A stretch of 64,000 nucleotides of DNA from Ottelia alismoides. Taxonomy: Eukaryota; Streptophyta; Magnoliopsida; Alismatales; Hydrocharitaceae. Below are positions 1-12,267 of the stretch, one piece after another; the first letter of the stretch is position 1, and each line of letters opens with the position of its first letter. The notes below the pieces were generated by a model. The model made no database searches. It was not told the DNA's origin and was given only the letters and a program-made list of their open reading frames with translations. The position numbers and the translations under genes are program-made. Location of the stretch: contig JAZKJV010003126.1 in NCBI GenBank assembly GCA_037367405.1, positions 124,001-188,000 of the forward strand, written 5' to 3'.

Positions 1-489
1 AACAATCTGATATTTTTTAATGCAAAGATAAGAGGATGGTTATCTGAAGTTAGCAGTTAAACTGTACAAAACATATTTGGCTCTCCAAAATGGCCTAGGC
101 AAAGATAACAAGATGACTATATAAGGATTCTAAACTCTGAAGATTCTGAAGTTAGCAATTAAAGATGAAAAAAAATAAATTTGGCATCTCCAAATATGTT
201 AAAAGAAGATGTGCTATGAAAAAAAAGATGATAAAAAACTCACCTTGCTTGGAATTTGGAAACTTGGCTTTCAAATACTTAAGTTGGGTTGTAAACTTAT
301 GACTTGTGAGATGGAATGAAAACGTATACATTATATTTATAGGGTTTAAAGAGGACCCCTAATAACCTTATTTTATTACAATTGTAATTGGAATAGTGGC
401 CTATATTGCAATGGTAGTTGAAATAGTGACTTACAAATTTGATTTAGTGACCAAATAGTGCCTATGAATATCAATTAGTGGCTTAGGCA
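1..489. other. AT-rich non-coding DNA
   Basis: No open frame, RNA gene or recognisable repeat boundary is visible. The stretch is AT-rich with short A runs. The phrase 'gaagttagcaattaaa' appears twice in similar form (near 48 and 150), hinting at an old local duplication. No function is assigned. Confidence 0.5.
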
Positions 490-760
490 TGACATATAGT
501 GACCTAAAACAATTTCGGTCGAAATGGACCTAAATGGACCAAAATTTCAATCATTTCCATTGAAATCCGAGAAATTTATAAACAATTTCGGTCGAAATGG
601 ATCGAAATGAATCAAAATGACCTAATTCGATCGAAATTTCAGTCGAAATCCTAGAAAAGGAATATTATATATGGTTTTGATATCGATACCGCCATGAAAT
701 CGAATTTCGACCAAACTTCGATTGAAATTCACCGAAATTTAAGAGTATGTCCATCTCTCT
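490..760. repeat. TTTCGGTCGAAAT-rich repeat
   Basis: The self-complementary phrase TTTCGGTCGAAAT and close variants recur many times here, as they do in the bounded hAT-like element at 904-1110 and in the stretches near 52286-52480 and 52720-52905. It is probably another member of that short-element group, but I could not find paired ends or a target-site duplication, so the limits are approximate. The open frames crossing it are by-products of the repeat. Confidence 0.45.
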
Positions 761-903
761 TCTTCCTCCCTTCTTTCTTTTCTTCTACTGCCCGACTCGA
801 CCCCTTGTTGTTCGACCATCACCTTCTTCATTTCTTTTTGACCTCCTTCACATTTCCTCTGCACCGGACCACCACTAACACCGGTCGACCACGTTCCATT
901 CAC

Positions 904-1110
904 CAAGGCCTTAAATGTCGGTTTCGGTCACCATTTCGGTACCGACCAAAACGAAATTTCGATGGAATTTCGGTGGAATTTCGACCGAAGTTTCGATCAT
1001 TTTTTGTACTAGGACCCCATATTTCGGTCATTTCGGTCGAATTTCGATTTCGACTGGATATCGATATTCGACAGAAATTCGATCAAATTTCGCTGAAATT
1101 TGAGGCCATG
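904..1110. mobile_element. hAT-like miniature element (TTTCGG type)
   Basis: This 207-bp element is flanked by a perfect 8-bp duplication CCATTCAC (896-903 and 1111-1118). Its ends are imperfect inverted repeats: CAAGGCCTTAAATGTCGG on the left, and CATGGCCTCAAATTTCAG when the right end is read on the minus strand. The interior is a dense run of TTTCGG/CCGAAA phrases. An 8-bp duplication with ends starting C-A is characteristic of the hAT superfamily. No transposase is encoded, so it is non-autonomous. Confidence 0.8.
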
Positions 1111-1118
1111 CCATTCAC

Positions 1119-2630
1119 TGCATCTCCACACTCGTTTCATCTGCTCTGTCTTGCCCCCTTCGCCCCTCGACTCCGCTCCACTCGCCCGACCTCTACTCGT
1201 CGGGGCTACCACCCCGATGCCCCCACGGTCATGTGTCGACTGGGCGCTCGCCTCGCCGACTTCACCGATGCATCGCCAGCCCTCGGCCGTCATCAAGCTT
1301 CGGCCACTTTCCACACAAGCAACAGAAGGACCCCAAGGTCCAAGACGGAGTTGAAGAACTCGCCCTCCAGATCACGTATGATCAAGAACACAAGGGATCC
1401 AGGACGTCCATCAACGCCCAAAGCATAGCCATTGGATCAAGCCTTCATCGACGGTTGAGATTTACTTCCAGACCTGCCTTCCAAGCCTCAGCCTCAGTTG
1501 GAGCTGAGGCATCAGGACGCGCTATATGGAGGACTAGCATCCAAGCCAACGGTCGCCCGACCCTCTGTCACGTGCTACACCACGTGTGCACGGGTAATTT
1601 GCAGCCGACCTCCCCCCGACTTTCCAGAATAACCAGAAAGTCCAGGTCACGTGCGCGGTGCACGTGACTTTGAAAAAATAGCAATGGTGCCCTCAATAGT
1701 TCCCAGAATTCCAGATCTACACCCGCAAGAGGTAAATTGTGAAGAAGACAATCCACTTTTGAAATTTACAAAAAAGGCCCCTCTGAATGGTAAAATGGTA
1801 AATAATTTTATTTATTTTTATTACAATTATGCCCATGAAACTTCATTTGATCATAACTTGGGCAGCTTTTATGGAAATTTGATGTTCTTGGTGTCGTTGA
1901 GATCCTCGTCTCATTATCTATCATATAGAACATTAAGATTCCACTTTAAGATAGTATTTGATATTAATTATTTGAGAAGCCAATTTCTAATGTTGAGCAC
2001 CTTTATTTTAACTCATTGATTATTTATTGCTCATTAAATGGTGGAAAACTTGGGGATAACTTCTCGGACTCAACTTATTATTCTCTTATCGATTATTTTG
2101 AAAATAAGGGAGATGCATTGATTAATTAATAGGTATGTCCTCATTGATCGAATTAATTGCTCTTGATTGGCTTGAATTGGTACCGGTCGTCTTGTTCATC
2201 ACATTATCACATTTAATCATATTATTACATCATTTAAAAAATACGTTTTTTATTTATTTCTTGTCTCATCCAGCATTGCATTATTTCTTGCATTAATTTT
2301 ATTTAAAAAAACATGCATCATATTTCCTTGATTAATTAATTGCATTTCTTTAAATTAAAAACCATAAAAATCTGAAAAAGATAAAAACATAAAAGAATAT
2401 CTCTTTGAGAACCTAATTTATAGATAGCCTATAAACCAACCTACTGAGACAGTTGCCTCCCTGAATTCAACTTTGGGCTTACCCAAGTAAAGTAAAAATT
2501 TGATCGCTGGCTTTAATTGGATAATTAATTTGGTGGTCATTTTGATTAATCCTAAGTGCTTGAATACTACAACAAAAATAATAAATTAATTAGGGTATTT
2601 AGCGGTTTTCAAGGTGCACATCTTTGTAGA
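1119..2630. repeat. Probable old LTR-like remnant
   Basis: The order of features resembles the LARD LTR at 8755-11706: a GC-rich first part, then phrases with cacgtg and 'gtaaattg', then an A/T-rich part with 'tttatttttattacaattatgc' type wording followed by 'cataacttg...' and 'gtgtcgtt'. In the LARD LTR the same phrases occur in the same order near 11090-11190. I infer a diverged relative of that LTR. No ends, duplication or partner LTR were found, and no gene is supported. Confidence 0.35.
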
Positions 2631-2639
2631 AGCCTCACC

Positions 2640-3960
2640 TGTGGTAACAAGAATGTCAATATGTAAAGTTCCTAAAGGAGGATTTACCTCAATAGATGCA
2701 GGAGTAGCTGGCTGAGTAGGATGTTGATACTAGAATCGAGACACCTGAGATGTAGGGAGTGATATAGGAACAGATATTGGTGCAATCTTTAAAGTAACTG
2801 GAGGCGAAGATATATGAGTACTACTACTGGCAAAGAAGGGAATAGATCCGAAGAATGTGGCATTGACACTAAGTAGTACCTTTATGATCTTGGATCATAG
2901 CATCTGTATCCCTTCTAGTTTCTGGCATATCACAAAAACATATTTGGATGCTCTAGCCTCCAGCTTATCCCTTCCTGGGCTAAGGAGGTAGAAAAAGGCA
3001 ACACAACCAAGTACCTTTAGCGAAAAGGGAATACAACTTTCCTCAATAGGGAGAGTTAATGGATACATACTCAATAATAGAAGTTGAAGACATTTGATTA
3101 ATAAAAAAAGCAATTAGTACTGCATCTCCACGAGATGATCTTGGAACATGATAATGGACAAGCAGTGTCCATGTAATATCAAGAATACGTGAGTGCTTGC
3201 GCTCAGTGACTTCATTATGTTGTAATGTATGGGGACATGTTGCCTGACGAAGACCCTCATGGGAAGAGAAGGTCAACAATTTATGAGAAAAAAATCTTTG
3301 GCATTGTCAAAGTGAATAGTCTTCACAATGAGCCCAAACTGAGTTTTGACCTCTCTAATGAAGGCCATAATAATGGAGTAGACATTTTTCCGTTACAAAT
3401 ACTTATGACATACAAGACAAATCATCAAAGACAAGATATTAATGATTGCCTAACTGATCCAGATGCCTGCTTGGTCCCTAAACATCAAGATGAATCGAAT
3501 CAAATAAAGCCTCGCATTACCATGTACAAAAAAATAAACTTCAATGATGTTTCTCCAATTGGTCGGCCTCACTCTATTCGAGTAGTGAAAGGAAGCTGAG
3601 GAAAAACAAGATGAAGTTTCGGTAAAAAAGGATGGCCTAGCATTGATTTAGAGCTCCTAATGATTGTGTAAACTAGACCCGGAACAAGCATTAGCAGTTA
3701 AGGGTTGAACCACATGGGAAGATCTCCTTCTTCGTGGTTTGTACCACTTGTCCTTCCAGTCAGGATATCTTGGAAAATACACGATGTTGCATCAAAAATA
3801 GCTCAGCATTGGAGCTCCTTTTCATATTTAACTGACTAATAACAGGCTGATAACAAATTCAAGCACAACGAGGATATTATCAAGTCATGTAATTGATGTA
3901 AGATTAACCTCACTCATCCCTTCAATTGGAGATGATTTGCCATCACTGAATTATATTGTT
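2640..3960 (-). pseudogene. Decayed copia pol fragment (protease to integrase)
   Basis: Read on the minus strand, 3043-3279 matches the copia integrase end (phrases like HNEVTERKHSRILD and GDAVLIAFFINQM, which correspond to the usual NGVAERKH and GDAVLTACYLINRM). 2895-3113 gives the next block (PFSLKVLGCVAF, LSPGRDKLEARASK). Near 3780-3880 the DNA matches the protease to pre-integrase part of copia B near 30090-30150. Frameshifts and stops are frequent and no LTRs were found, so this is a dead fragment of an older copia element. It is related to, but clearly more diverged than, the B/D/E family. Confidence 0.65.
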
Positions 3961-4913
3961 TTGCCTGGACGAACTGATTGTAGTTTTTTATAAGACTCTT
4001 GTCTCAACACAAATGTGTAGAGGTGCATGTATCTACCAACTAATTGGTACCATGTGTAACAGAGCAAGATTCTCATGATATGTAGTCTGAAGTGAAAATA
4101 ATTGGTTGGTCCGAATTCAAAAATGCATCCATGCTTTGGGCTATGTTTATTTCTCTCCAAGTATGATGAGTCAGATGCTCTCAACGAGCAAATGGTGCAT
4201 ACTTACAGGATGCAAATATATATCATATAGACATGATTTAGATCATACCATACCAATAGTGGTGTATTGAGGATGGAGAAACTCACGGGGGTGTAGTTGC
4301 TTAAATAATAGCTGTGAAGACCGAAGTAGCATTTAAGAAGGCAATGTAAACACTCGTAGGGGTCTGAGAAAAAAATATGGATGACACACGTGTGGGTTTA
4401 CTCTGAAACAAGGGTTGTGGAAGCTGAAGAGGCACTTTGATATGCTATAACTTAGCCTATGGGGGCTTCCGAATGATAGATGATAATTGCTCAAATCATA
4501 CTACATTGTGTATGACCAGAGTCTACCAATGAGTAACCGATTTGAACCCGTGTGGGTTTGCATGTTGAAATCAACAAGTGCAAATGTGTTGTTAAAGCTC
4601 GTAGGGGTTGAAGAACTCAAGAGAGGTCGGCTAGTGGTGGTGGTATAATATTTTGTGGAAGGGTGGCTACTTTCCTTGACTGGAAAGGGCTACAGACGTC
4701 AATCAAGGATGTGTGAGGGAGTGCACTGGTGGAGAAGTTTATTATTATGGGGCTGCTAGATGGTAAATAGTGGTATGGTTGGGGCTAGCGGTAGGGAGGG
4801 GGTGTCATAGGGGGTTTAATGGAGGATAGATGGGGGATTGGTGGAGGTTGGAGGGGATGCTGGCGGTAGGGAGGGGGCATTGTGATAAGGCGTGGATGAG
4901 GGATGGAGGCGGT
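3961..4913. other. Non-coding DNA before copia A
   Basis: No convincing gene. From about 4620 to 4910 the plus strand becomes G-rich with repeated 'ggtagggaggggg' phrases (near 4791 and 4866). It may be the decayed gag and leader of the copia fragment at 2640-3960, but I see no gag or zinc-knuckle signature to prove this. Confidence 0.4.
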
Positions 4914-6835
4914 TGTTAGTCGTGAGCTCTGGGCTAATCATTTCTACAATAAATGTTATTGCAATATGTTGATATATCAAGAAAGGTTATTGGCTTATTT
5001 CACTCCTTGTCTGAGATGAATGAATGAACTTATAAGGTCTCTATGTACAATTAGGGTTATGTACCATGATCGTTTTAATAATCACATAGTTGTTGATTCA
5101 AATGTTGAATCATAGAGGCTGGTCCTCGAATGATATTTAAAGAGTTAGATTGAGGACTCATCAAGTACCGTCAAGAGATTGTTACGAAAGGATCTCTAGC
5201 CTAAGAAGGAGATGGCAATCTTGCTCTGAAGGTTGATATCTAACCAACCTCTTGATGCAGGTCCAATGTATAGAAATAGGGATTCAGAGATTTCAAATAA
5301 GTTAGGTGAAAGAGTTGACTTAACAAGATCGAGAAACCAAGACCTATATCGTACACTGTCACAATATAGGTACGCATCCTTTGAGCACAGACAGATGTAT
5401 TACTATAGGTTTGAGTACGTACATTAGGCGAGCCATTAGTTTAATGATCTAATCAAGGTCCACACACTGATGAGCTGGTGTGCACACGAGGGCATACGAG
5501 TAATATGATCTCTCAAAGGGATCACACAGGCTCGCTACTGAACCGAAAGACATAAGGTCACTCATGAGATATTTGGAATAAATTCCATGCATGGTCGTCT
5601 TACTTTGGAAGCATGACAGAATTTATAAGTTTAATATATGCTTTTGGAAAGTATATGATCGATAGCAACTCCCAATGATCAAATGAGAAACTTAATGATA
5701 AAACTCTGAAGGAGACAGTTCAAATATGATCTAAAACTTCGAGTTTATTCTAGATCTTCCAGTATACAGGATGTACGGGTATTAGGAATACTCGAGGGTG
5801 ATGTGATCATAATGATTGTATAACCGTGGTACTTCTATTTTGAGGGAGTGATGAAACATGTTTGGATTTTAGTGACTCCTCTCAGCAGATTGGTAATCTG
5901 ATCTTAGTTCAAATATTGGACATTGATCTGAATGAGATTCGGATGCAATGAGAAGGTTGCATTTACAGTTTGATTTGATCAAACATCTTTGAGAGATTCT
6001 CGAGATCTAGATTCGAGATATGATCTCAATATCCAAGTCACTATACATGGAATGTACAATCACCATGTCCTTATCTCCAAGTATCTGCAGAGAAAGCACA
6101 TTTTTTCTTGAAAGACTTCAAGAATAATTCTATTATTGAATAAAATATCATAGCATTGCAAATATTGATAACTAAATATGATTTAATTATCATGAATAAT
6201 GTGAATATGATCCATGTTATTTGGACACATGAGAATAGTCATCTTAAATGATTAAATATGATTTAATAATCAAAGATACGATTAATGTGTATATCACTAT
6301 CTATAATAATCATAGATATTATAAATATGATTTATAATATATTAGATAGAGATTTATTTGTAAATAGAATTTACAAATTGAATGTTGATGTAAATAGGAT
6401 TCACATTAAACAATTAATTGTAAATTCAATTTATATTTTAAATTGAATGGTTGAATATGATTCATAAATATCAATGGCATGACTGAAATTTTCACAAGAT
6501 AATTTGGAATTATCTTGGTGAATATTTATGCAATAAATGTTGTATTATAATAATATGGATTATTAGAAGGAGATAATCATCTTCCATAGTGGGAGATAGA
6601 AGGTCTCTTACTTTAGGGACAAACGATCGCAAACACGCTCCACGAGATATTTCTATTACTCATTTGTAATCTTGATGAAACGATTTGAGAAGTGTTCTCG
6701 AATCATGTGGTTCATCATTTAATTTTTTTTAAATTCAGTTGTACCTTGCAAAGTTGCAACGGCTAGTTGCCTAAGTCATGTTCGATACGACCTCCATGCT
6801 TCTGTGATGCGCTAAAGCCTAAATCCTAACCTTCA
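4914..6835 (+). repeat. Copia A 5' LTR
   Basis: It begins TGTTAG and ends CA just before the primer site, giving about 1.92 kb. The first 810 bp or so align phrase by phrase with 19457-20272 (for example the runs around 'cattattctacaataaatg' and 'acaattagggttatgta'). The distance between the two copies and the coding order in between make these the two LTRs of one element. The end at 6835 is inferred from the primer site, because the 3' copy is truncated. Confidence 0.75.
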
Positions 6836-6837
6836 AG

Positions 6838-6849
6838 TGGTATCAAAGC
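6838..6849 (+). other. Copia A primer-binding site
   Basis: TGGTATCAAAGC lies 2 bases after the LTR end. It is one base off the usual TGGTATCAGAGC complementary to initiator Met-tRNA, the standard copia primer. Confidence 0.8.
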
Positions 6850-6889
6850 CTATGTTTAATGGTCTTGGATACACTTATTCATTGCAAAA

Positions 6890-7400
6890 TGCAGGAAGGA
6901 ACTTCCCTTAGAGAGCACGTAATCAAAATGTTTGGTTCTCTCTGAACTTGAAACTCTCGGGGCTGAGATGGACGCAGATATGCAGTACGACTTCATTATA
7001 TTGTCTCTGCCCAAGTCTTTCACTAACTATGTGGTATCGTACCACGTAAATAAGTTGAATTTAACTAACATTGAACTCATGGCTTCATTAAAGTCTGCAG
7101 AAGATGCACTGAAGAAAGAGACCTGACTTCTTACAGTGATGACATACATCGATCTTCTTCAATGCTATCAGTGTTGAAGCATGGGGATTGGAAGGGTCCA
7201 GCTCAGAAAAAAAAGGAATCAAGTTGTTGGCTCATTTACTCACGCTTCAACACTGATAGCATTGAAGAAGATCGGTGTATGTCATCACTGTAAGAAGTCA
7301 GGCACCGGAAGTGTAACTGCCCAGAATACCTTAAACCCGCTGAAAAAGGTATAGCCCTAGCAGGTATAAAATATCCCTTTATCATTGAAACTAATTTTCT
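6890..7400 (+). pseudogene. Copia A gag remnant with zinc knuckle
   Basis: The frame 6932-7126 has gag-like wording (MQYDFIILSLPKSFTNYVVS, then KSAEDALKK), typical of the plant copia capsid region. Around 7276-7330 a CX2CX4HX4C zinc knuckle (GVCHHCKKSG onward) can be read, but one base is missing just after the SG codons, so the frame breaks inside it. The stretch between capsid and knuckle is disturbed by a 58-bp inverted repeat. The upstream part of gag appears shortened, because the primer site is only about 90 bp before the capsid frame. Confidence 0.7.
7123..7301. repeat. 58-bp inverted repeat in copia A gag
   Basis: Arms 7123-7180 and 7244-7301 are reverse complements with one mismatch over 58 bp, separated by 63 bp. 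The right arm carries the zinc-knuckle coding sequence in the expected frame, so the left arm looks like an inverted copy of it. A transcript would fold into a long hairpin. Confidence 0.95.
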
Positions 7401-8469
7401 CGTAGGGTGAGAAGATATTTGGATCATTGATTCTGGTGTTTCTGTTCATGTATGTATCATGTTGCACATGTTTCAAGAAACTAAGAATCTTGATAAGGAA
7501 GGTAGTCATCCAGATAGGATCCGATGCAATTGTTGCAGCAATCACTGTCGGGACATGCAGACTATCTTTATCTAGTGGGACAGACCTTATACTTAAAGAA
7601 TATCTTTATGTTCTGGATGCTAGAAGGAACTTAATATCTATATCTAAATTAGTTAGAAATAGATATTCATTCTTATTATGTAAGAAAATTGTCACAAGTC
7701 GTTATGATAAATATATCGCAGATGGTATTGTAACTTTTGGTGGACTCTATGAATTGTGCATTGATGAATTTGTCATGAATGTAACACCCACTAATAAAAA
7801 TCCTAAAAGAACCAGAAAGGATGAAAATCAATTGAATATGATTTGGCATCAAAGGCTTGGTCATTTATCTATCGATAGGATCAATAGATTGATAAAGGAT
7901 AGACCCTTAGATTTCTACAGGTCAAAACTTCACCTACCTGTGAACATTGCATTCGAGATAAAATGACTAAAGCGTCTTTTCGTAACAAGGTTACTCGATG
8001 CGAAGGTTTACTCGACCTAATACATACCGATGTAGGTTGTCCCTTAATATCGCGACCGGAAATGGATATCGATATTATTTGACGTTTATTAATGACCATC
8101 CGCGATACGATTTTATCTTCATATTACGTCATAAGCATGAAAGCTTTGAAAAGTTCAAAGAATTCATGGCTTTGGTTGAGAACGAAACCGACAAGAACAT
8201 TAAACAGATTCCATCGGACTCATGTGGCATGTACCTCTTAGATGAATTCAAAGAATACCTCAAAGAGATAGGACTTGTGTCCAATCTCACTCCTCCTAGA
8301 ACTCCCCAACTTAATGATGTTGCTGAAAGATGCAACATGACCATCATGGATATGGTCCGTTCAATGATGAGTAAAGTAAATTTACCTCTTAGTTTCTGGA
8401 GATATGTAGTAGAGACTGGAATATATATATATATCCTAAATAAGATTACTAGCAAGTTCGTACCCAAAA
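7401..8469 (+). pseudogene. Copia A protease, pre-integrase and integrase (5' part)
   Basis: A 'W-I-I-D-S-G' type protease active site is readable at about 7420-7440. A pre-integrase zinc region follows (MIWHQRLGHLSIDRINRL, about 7835-7895). The integrase core is spread over two frames (GLLDLIHTDVG near 8003-8035, then 8115-8460 with APRTPQ-like wording, VAERCNMTIMDMVRSMM and PLSFWRY). Frameshifts separate the blocks. Coding stops abruptly at 8469, where an 8-bp target duplication marks the hAT-like insertion, and resumes at about 17488. Confidence 0.75.
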
Positions 8470-9092
8470 CCCTTATGCAAGGTTGCAGAAAGCGGTAGTC
8501 GGTACTCGGTCGGCGGGGTCACTGACTAAGGATTAATCGGCAGTCGGGCGACTAATCGGATTTAGTCGGCCATTAGTCGGTTTTGAATTTTTTAATTATT
8601 TTAAATATATAAATCATTTTTATATATAGATTTGTACATTTTATATACTTGCATAAGAAATAAAAGAAGTTATTGACTTTAAGTATAACATTATTACATA
8701 TTAGAATAAGTTTGCTTATGTATTAACATAGATTTGTATATTTTCTATACTTACTGATGAATCTCGTATTCATCATGCTAAAAGACACTTATTAAAACCC
8801 CTGTCTTAATTAATCCAATAAAATCACCTTTAATTCTTTGTTTTTATCGTGTACTATACTGTGTATAAATTATAATTAATTTACTGTTTTTAATTCCCTT
8901 TATTCTTCTTGTAATTATTTTATTATTAAAAACCCCTAAACATTAGGTAGATAAGTTGTCTATAAATCACTGACCTTTCAAACCACTAAAAATACAAAAA
9001 CAAATCAAAACCACCAAATCGGTGTTTTTATCCCCTTGAAAATACCCCCAAAAATAGCTTTTGTACAGGTGACTTCTTTTGGCTTTTTGACC

Positions 9093-9137
9093 AACATGAA
9101 AGTTGTAGATCTCGTCGAGATGAACAACTTTCATGTT
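9093..9137. repeat. Stem-loop in the LARD LTR
   Basis: The arms AACATGAAAGTTGT and ACAACTTTCATGTT are perfect complements, and inside them ATCTCG/CGAGAT forms a second short stem. The same structure is at 14717-14761 in the 3' LTR, with one change in the inner loop side. It lies in the first tenth of the LTR, presumably U3, well before the TATA-like site. Confidence 0.8.
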
Positions 9138-9890
9138 TTGACTTTTTCCAAATACGGCCTCTAACTATTTCTTTTCTAATTTTCTTTGTATTTTTCTATG
9201 AATTTTCTCATTGGGCCACGTGGCGCTCTCTGGAGCCGCCACGCGGCCCACTTCTTCTCGCGCCACCTGCCGCCCAATCTGGGCCGTAGGATGCTCTTCC
9301 TCTCACCGCATCTGAGCCCTCCATCACCGGTGCCCTTCTCAGCCATCAGATCAGATCCCCTGATCTGATCTCGACCGCCCCTTCCCGCCTTCACATTGGC
9401 CGTCCGATCTTCTTCCTATCCCACGGCCGAGCTCGCGCCACGTCATTCCTTCATCGCAGCCATCCGATCCACCCATCATCCAACGCTCCCTATCGCACCA
9501 CGACACCTCTTAAATCCTCGCCGTTGGATCTCACCGTCGCTCCATCAAACCACTCATCAGCGCTCAGCCCCCCACCGTTGGATCTAATCCTAAGATCTAA
9601 TCGCGACCCTCCATCAACGCTATCCTCCAAGCCGTTGGATCGATGGATCCAACGGCATCCGGTCATCGTCCTCCTCCAGACCTCGTTGTTACAACTCGTA
9701 ACATCCGTACCCCCTTTCCTTTTTCACTCTCACCTCCGACCTTCTCTCCTAGTCGTAACGCCTCCACTACACTCCATGTTCTTCCGCCATCTTCGCACGC
9801 CCTCCATCACTCACCTCCATTAACTCCATCGCCATGAAAATCCCATTTCAAAACGCCCCCGCACCTCATAACCGTCGGAGCTCCGCCACC

Positions 9891-9896
9891 TATAAA
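9891..9896 (+). promoter_or_regulatory. TATA-like element of the LARD LTR
   Basis: TATAAA occurs in a GC-rich context (CCACCTATAAACACC) in the middle of the LTR and again at 15515-15520 in the 3' LTR. It is the best core promoter candidate for the element's transcript. No start site can be read from sequence alone. Confidence 0.5.
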
Positions 9897-11708
9897 CACC
9901 CCCCTCCACCTTCGTTCGTCGTCGTCCACCATTTTTGGGCCTCCACCTAGCTTCCTCCGCCCCTCCGGTGACAGCGGAGGGGCGGAAATGTTGAGGCGAC
10001 GATGGTGTTGGTCTGGTGTCGACCCACGGTGTTTCCCGCCGTGTTCTGGTGGCTCCGCCACCGCAGAGCTCGCTGGAAAGGGGCTGACCAGCTGGGCGAC
10101 GACCGGAGTGCCCCCAGGGTGCTCAACCCAAGCCTCCCCCTCCGCCAACTCCTTGCTCCGGTGAGGAGACTTTTTCTTGTAATTTCTCAGAATTTTCCCG
10201 CTTCCTCAGGTCATCTCCAACCTCATCTGATCCACCTACTCGCTTCGCCCAACCACTCTGACCCTCGCCGACCCCCTTCCCTTTCTCCAGAACCCCCCTC
10301 CGTACCGACCCCCCTCTTCACCTGCTCCGCCGGTGAAGAGCCCTCCGGCCATCGCCTCCCGTCGCTTCACGGCCGCTCACTCACCTCCCCTCACTCGCAC
10401 GCACTCGCCCAAGGCTTCGGCTATATCTAACCCTGCAGGTACTCAATGGCCGGAGCGAGGCAACCAGCTCCGATCGACAGCTTCGCCACCGGTAGCCCTT
10501 CACCGATCTACCCATCTTTTCGCCGCCGGAGCACCGCCTCGCCACCAGCTTCCTCGCGAGGACCTCGGCCATCTCCTTCGATCTTCAGGTGTCCTCGCGA
10601 GGCTCGGCGGAGCTCTTCGCGTGTCACCGGAGCCCAGCCTCTTCCGGTGACTCGCGGGGGAGGATGACAGTACAGGCACCGTCTGATCCTCCTGATCGGG
10701 CGGCCCAGTGGATGCCACGTGGTCGACCCGAGCCTCTTCCCCGACCTATAGGCTCGGGTCATCAGAGCCTCAAGAGGAACCACAGACAGCCGCCACGCGT
10801 CCCGAGCCTGAAGCCTTGACCCGAGCCTAGGCCCTCACGCGCAACGCACGTGAGGCCTGGGTTATTTGCAAAGAAGACCCTGGAAGAAATGGAAATTGCA
10901 ATTTGGTCCTCCAAGCGCGTGCCTCACGTGCGCGCCTGGGGTAAATTACAGGGAAATCCTCGAAGGTTTTCAAATTACAAAAAGGTCCCTGCGCGCAAAT
11001 GGTGAAATTGCAACCGGGCCCAGGCAATTTTTCATAATTGCATTTAGGTCCTTCCAGGGACCTAGATGCAATATTTATCCTTTATTTTTATTGCATTTTT
11101 ATTACAATTATGCACTTGCACTGTTTTTAGCATAACTTGAGCATCGTAGGTCCAAATTGCATGATTTTAGTGTCGTTTTGATCCTTGTTTTGTCCTCTAC
11201 ATTTTAGCATACTTATTTGTCTAATTTGACACTCTTTTAATTAAAGTGATTTTTTATGTGTTAATTGAGACCTGCGCTTCTTGCCTTGCTGTGATGTGAT
11301 GACCGCTTTTCAATGATGGATTAAATTGCCTCTAATTTCATTTTTATCATATTGCTCATTATTTTTAGGGTATAATTGTGTTTTTGTATTCAGCATACAT
11401 GTTCTCTCGCATATTTGCTCATGCATCATCTTTAAATTGCATAAAAACCCATAAAAAATGCATGCACCATAACATCGTTTTATAATTTGCATGTGGACCT
11501 GAATTTGGAATTAAATCACATAGAGCTTCATGAATCAAAATTCAATACTCACATTAGGCAGCCGTGTCCCTGTGTTCGACCTTGGTAGACTTGCCAAGTA
11601 TATATAGTCCACGACATTCAAAGATCGTAGTTTTTGCTGAACCAAATTCGTCTCATGTACTACGACTTATTTTACATTATTATAGAGGCGAATTTGACGT
11701 TCATCAAA

Positions 11709-11726
11709 TGGCGCCTTTGCCGGGGA
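11709..11726 (+). other. LARD primer-binding site
   Basis: TGGCGCCTTTGCCGGGGA begins 2 bases after the 5' LTR. It differs at one position from the TGGCGCCGTTGCCGGGGA site, complementary to Asp-tRNA, that is familiar from Athila/Tat-type gypsy elements. This is the main clue to the element's affiliation. Confidence 0.8.
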
Positions 11727-11992
11727 TACGGCTTTGCTTTATTTTTGGATTTTGATTTTTTTTAAAAAAAATTCTTAGGTTATCATTTCATGCATCATTT
11801 CTTTGCATATTATTTGCTGATTTAATTTCTCTGAGTTTTTAACTCTTCTCTTTTATGGCATGGCCCATGAAAATCGGGGACGCCTGATCGTCATGGAGGC
11901 GCGAAGTCGGGAGCTTCCGCTGAAAAGGCCGCAAAAGAAGCCGTGAAGAAATTCTAGGATTTTTATCAATCAAATTGCATTGCATGTTGTAA

Positions 11993-12190
11993 ATATATAT
12001 ATATATATATATTGCATCTGCATATTTATTTTCAGTTTTTGCATATTGTACAAAAAAAATCCCCCCCCTACACACACACACCTACACTGATCATGCACAC
12101 TCACTCCCACCCTCCCCCTGTATATTTCACTCACTCACTCTCTCTCTCTCCTTCTATCTCTATCTCTATATCTCTCTCTGTGTATATTTC
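11993..12190. repeat. Simple repeats inside the LARD
   Basis: An (AT)n run lies at about 11992-12012, then short C and (CA)n runs, then a pyrimidine tract of CT and CTAT units at about 12126-12182. These are ordinary microsatellites in the non-coding interior. Confidence 0.85.
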
Positions 12191-12267
12191 ACGAACCCCC
12201 TCCTCCGCATCCTTGTATCATAGAACACCCCCCCTAACGCAGACCTTACTTCGGCTATTTGTAGCCT

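Larger units (their letters stand above)
8755..11706 (+). repeat. LARD 5' LTR
   Basis: It is nearly identical along its whole length to 14379-17331, with scattered single changes and short indels (for example 'tgatgaatctcg' against 'tgatgaatcttg' at the very start). It begins TGATGAATC and ends GACGTTCATCA. Its middle is GC-rich and the last 900 bp AT-rich. The many open frames of 60-142 codons on both strands have no recognisable domains and are rejected as genes. Confidence 0.95.

Noticed and set aside
694..1428. A 244-codon frame on the plus strand
   Set aside because: It runs through TTTCGG repeats, the 207-bp hAT-like element and GC-rich DNA; the text is repeat translation, not a protein family.
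10002..10430. Long open frames in the GC-rich part of the LARD LTRs (also 15626-16054 and neighbours on both strands)
   Set aside because: They occur in both LTR copies simply because the LTRs are duplicates, overlap each other on both strands, and show no known domain; high GC content explains the lack of stops.
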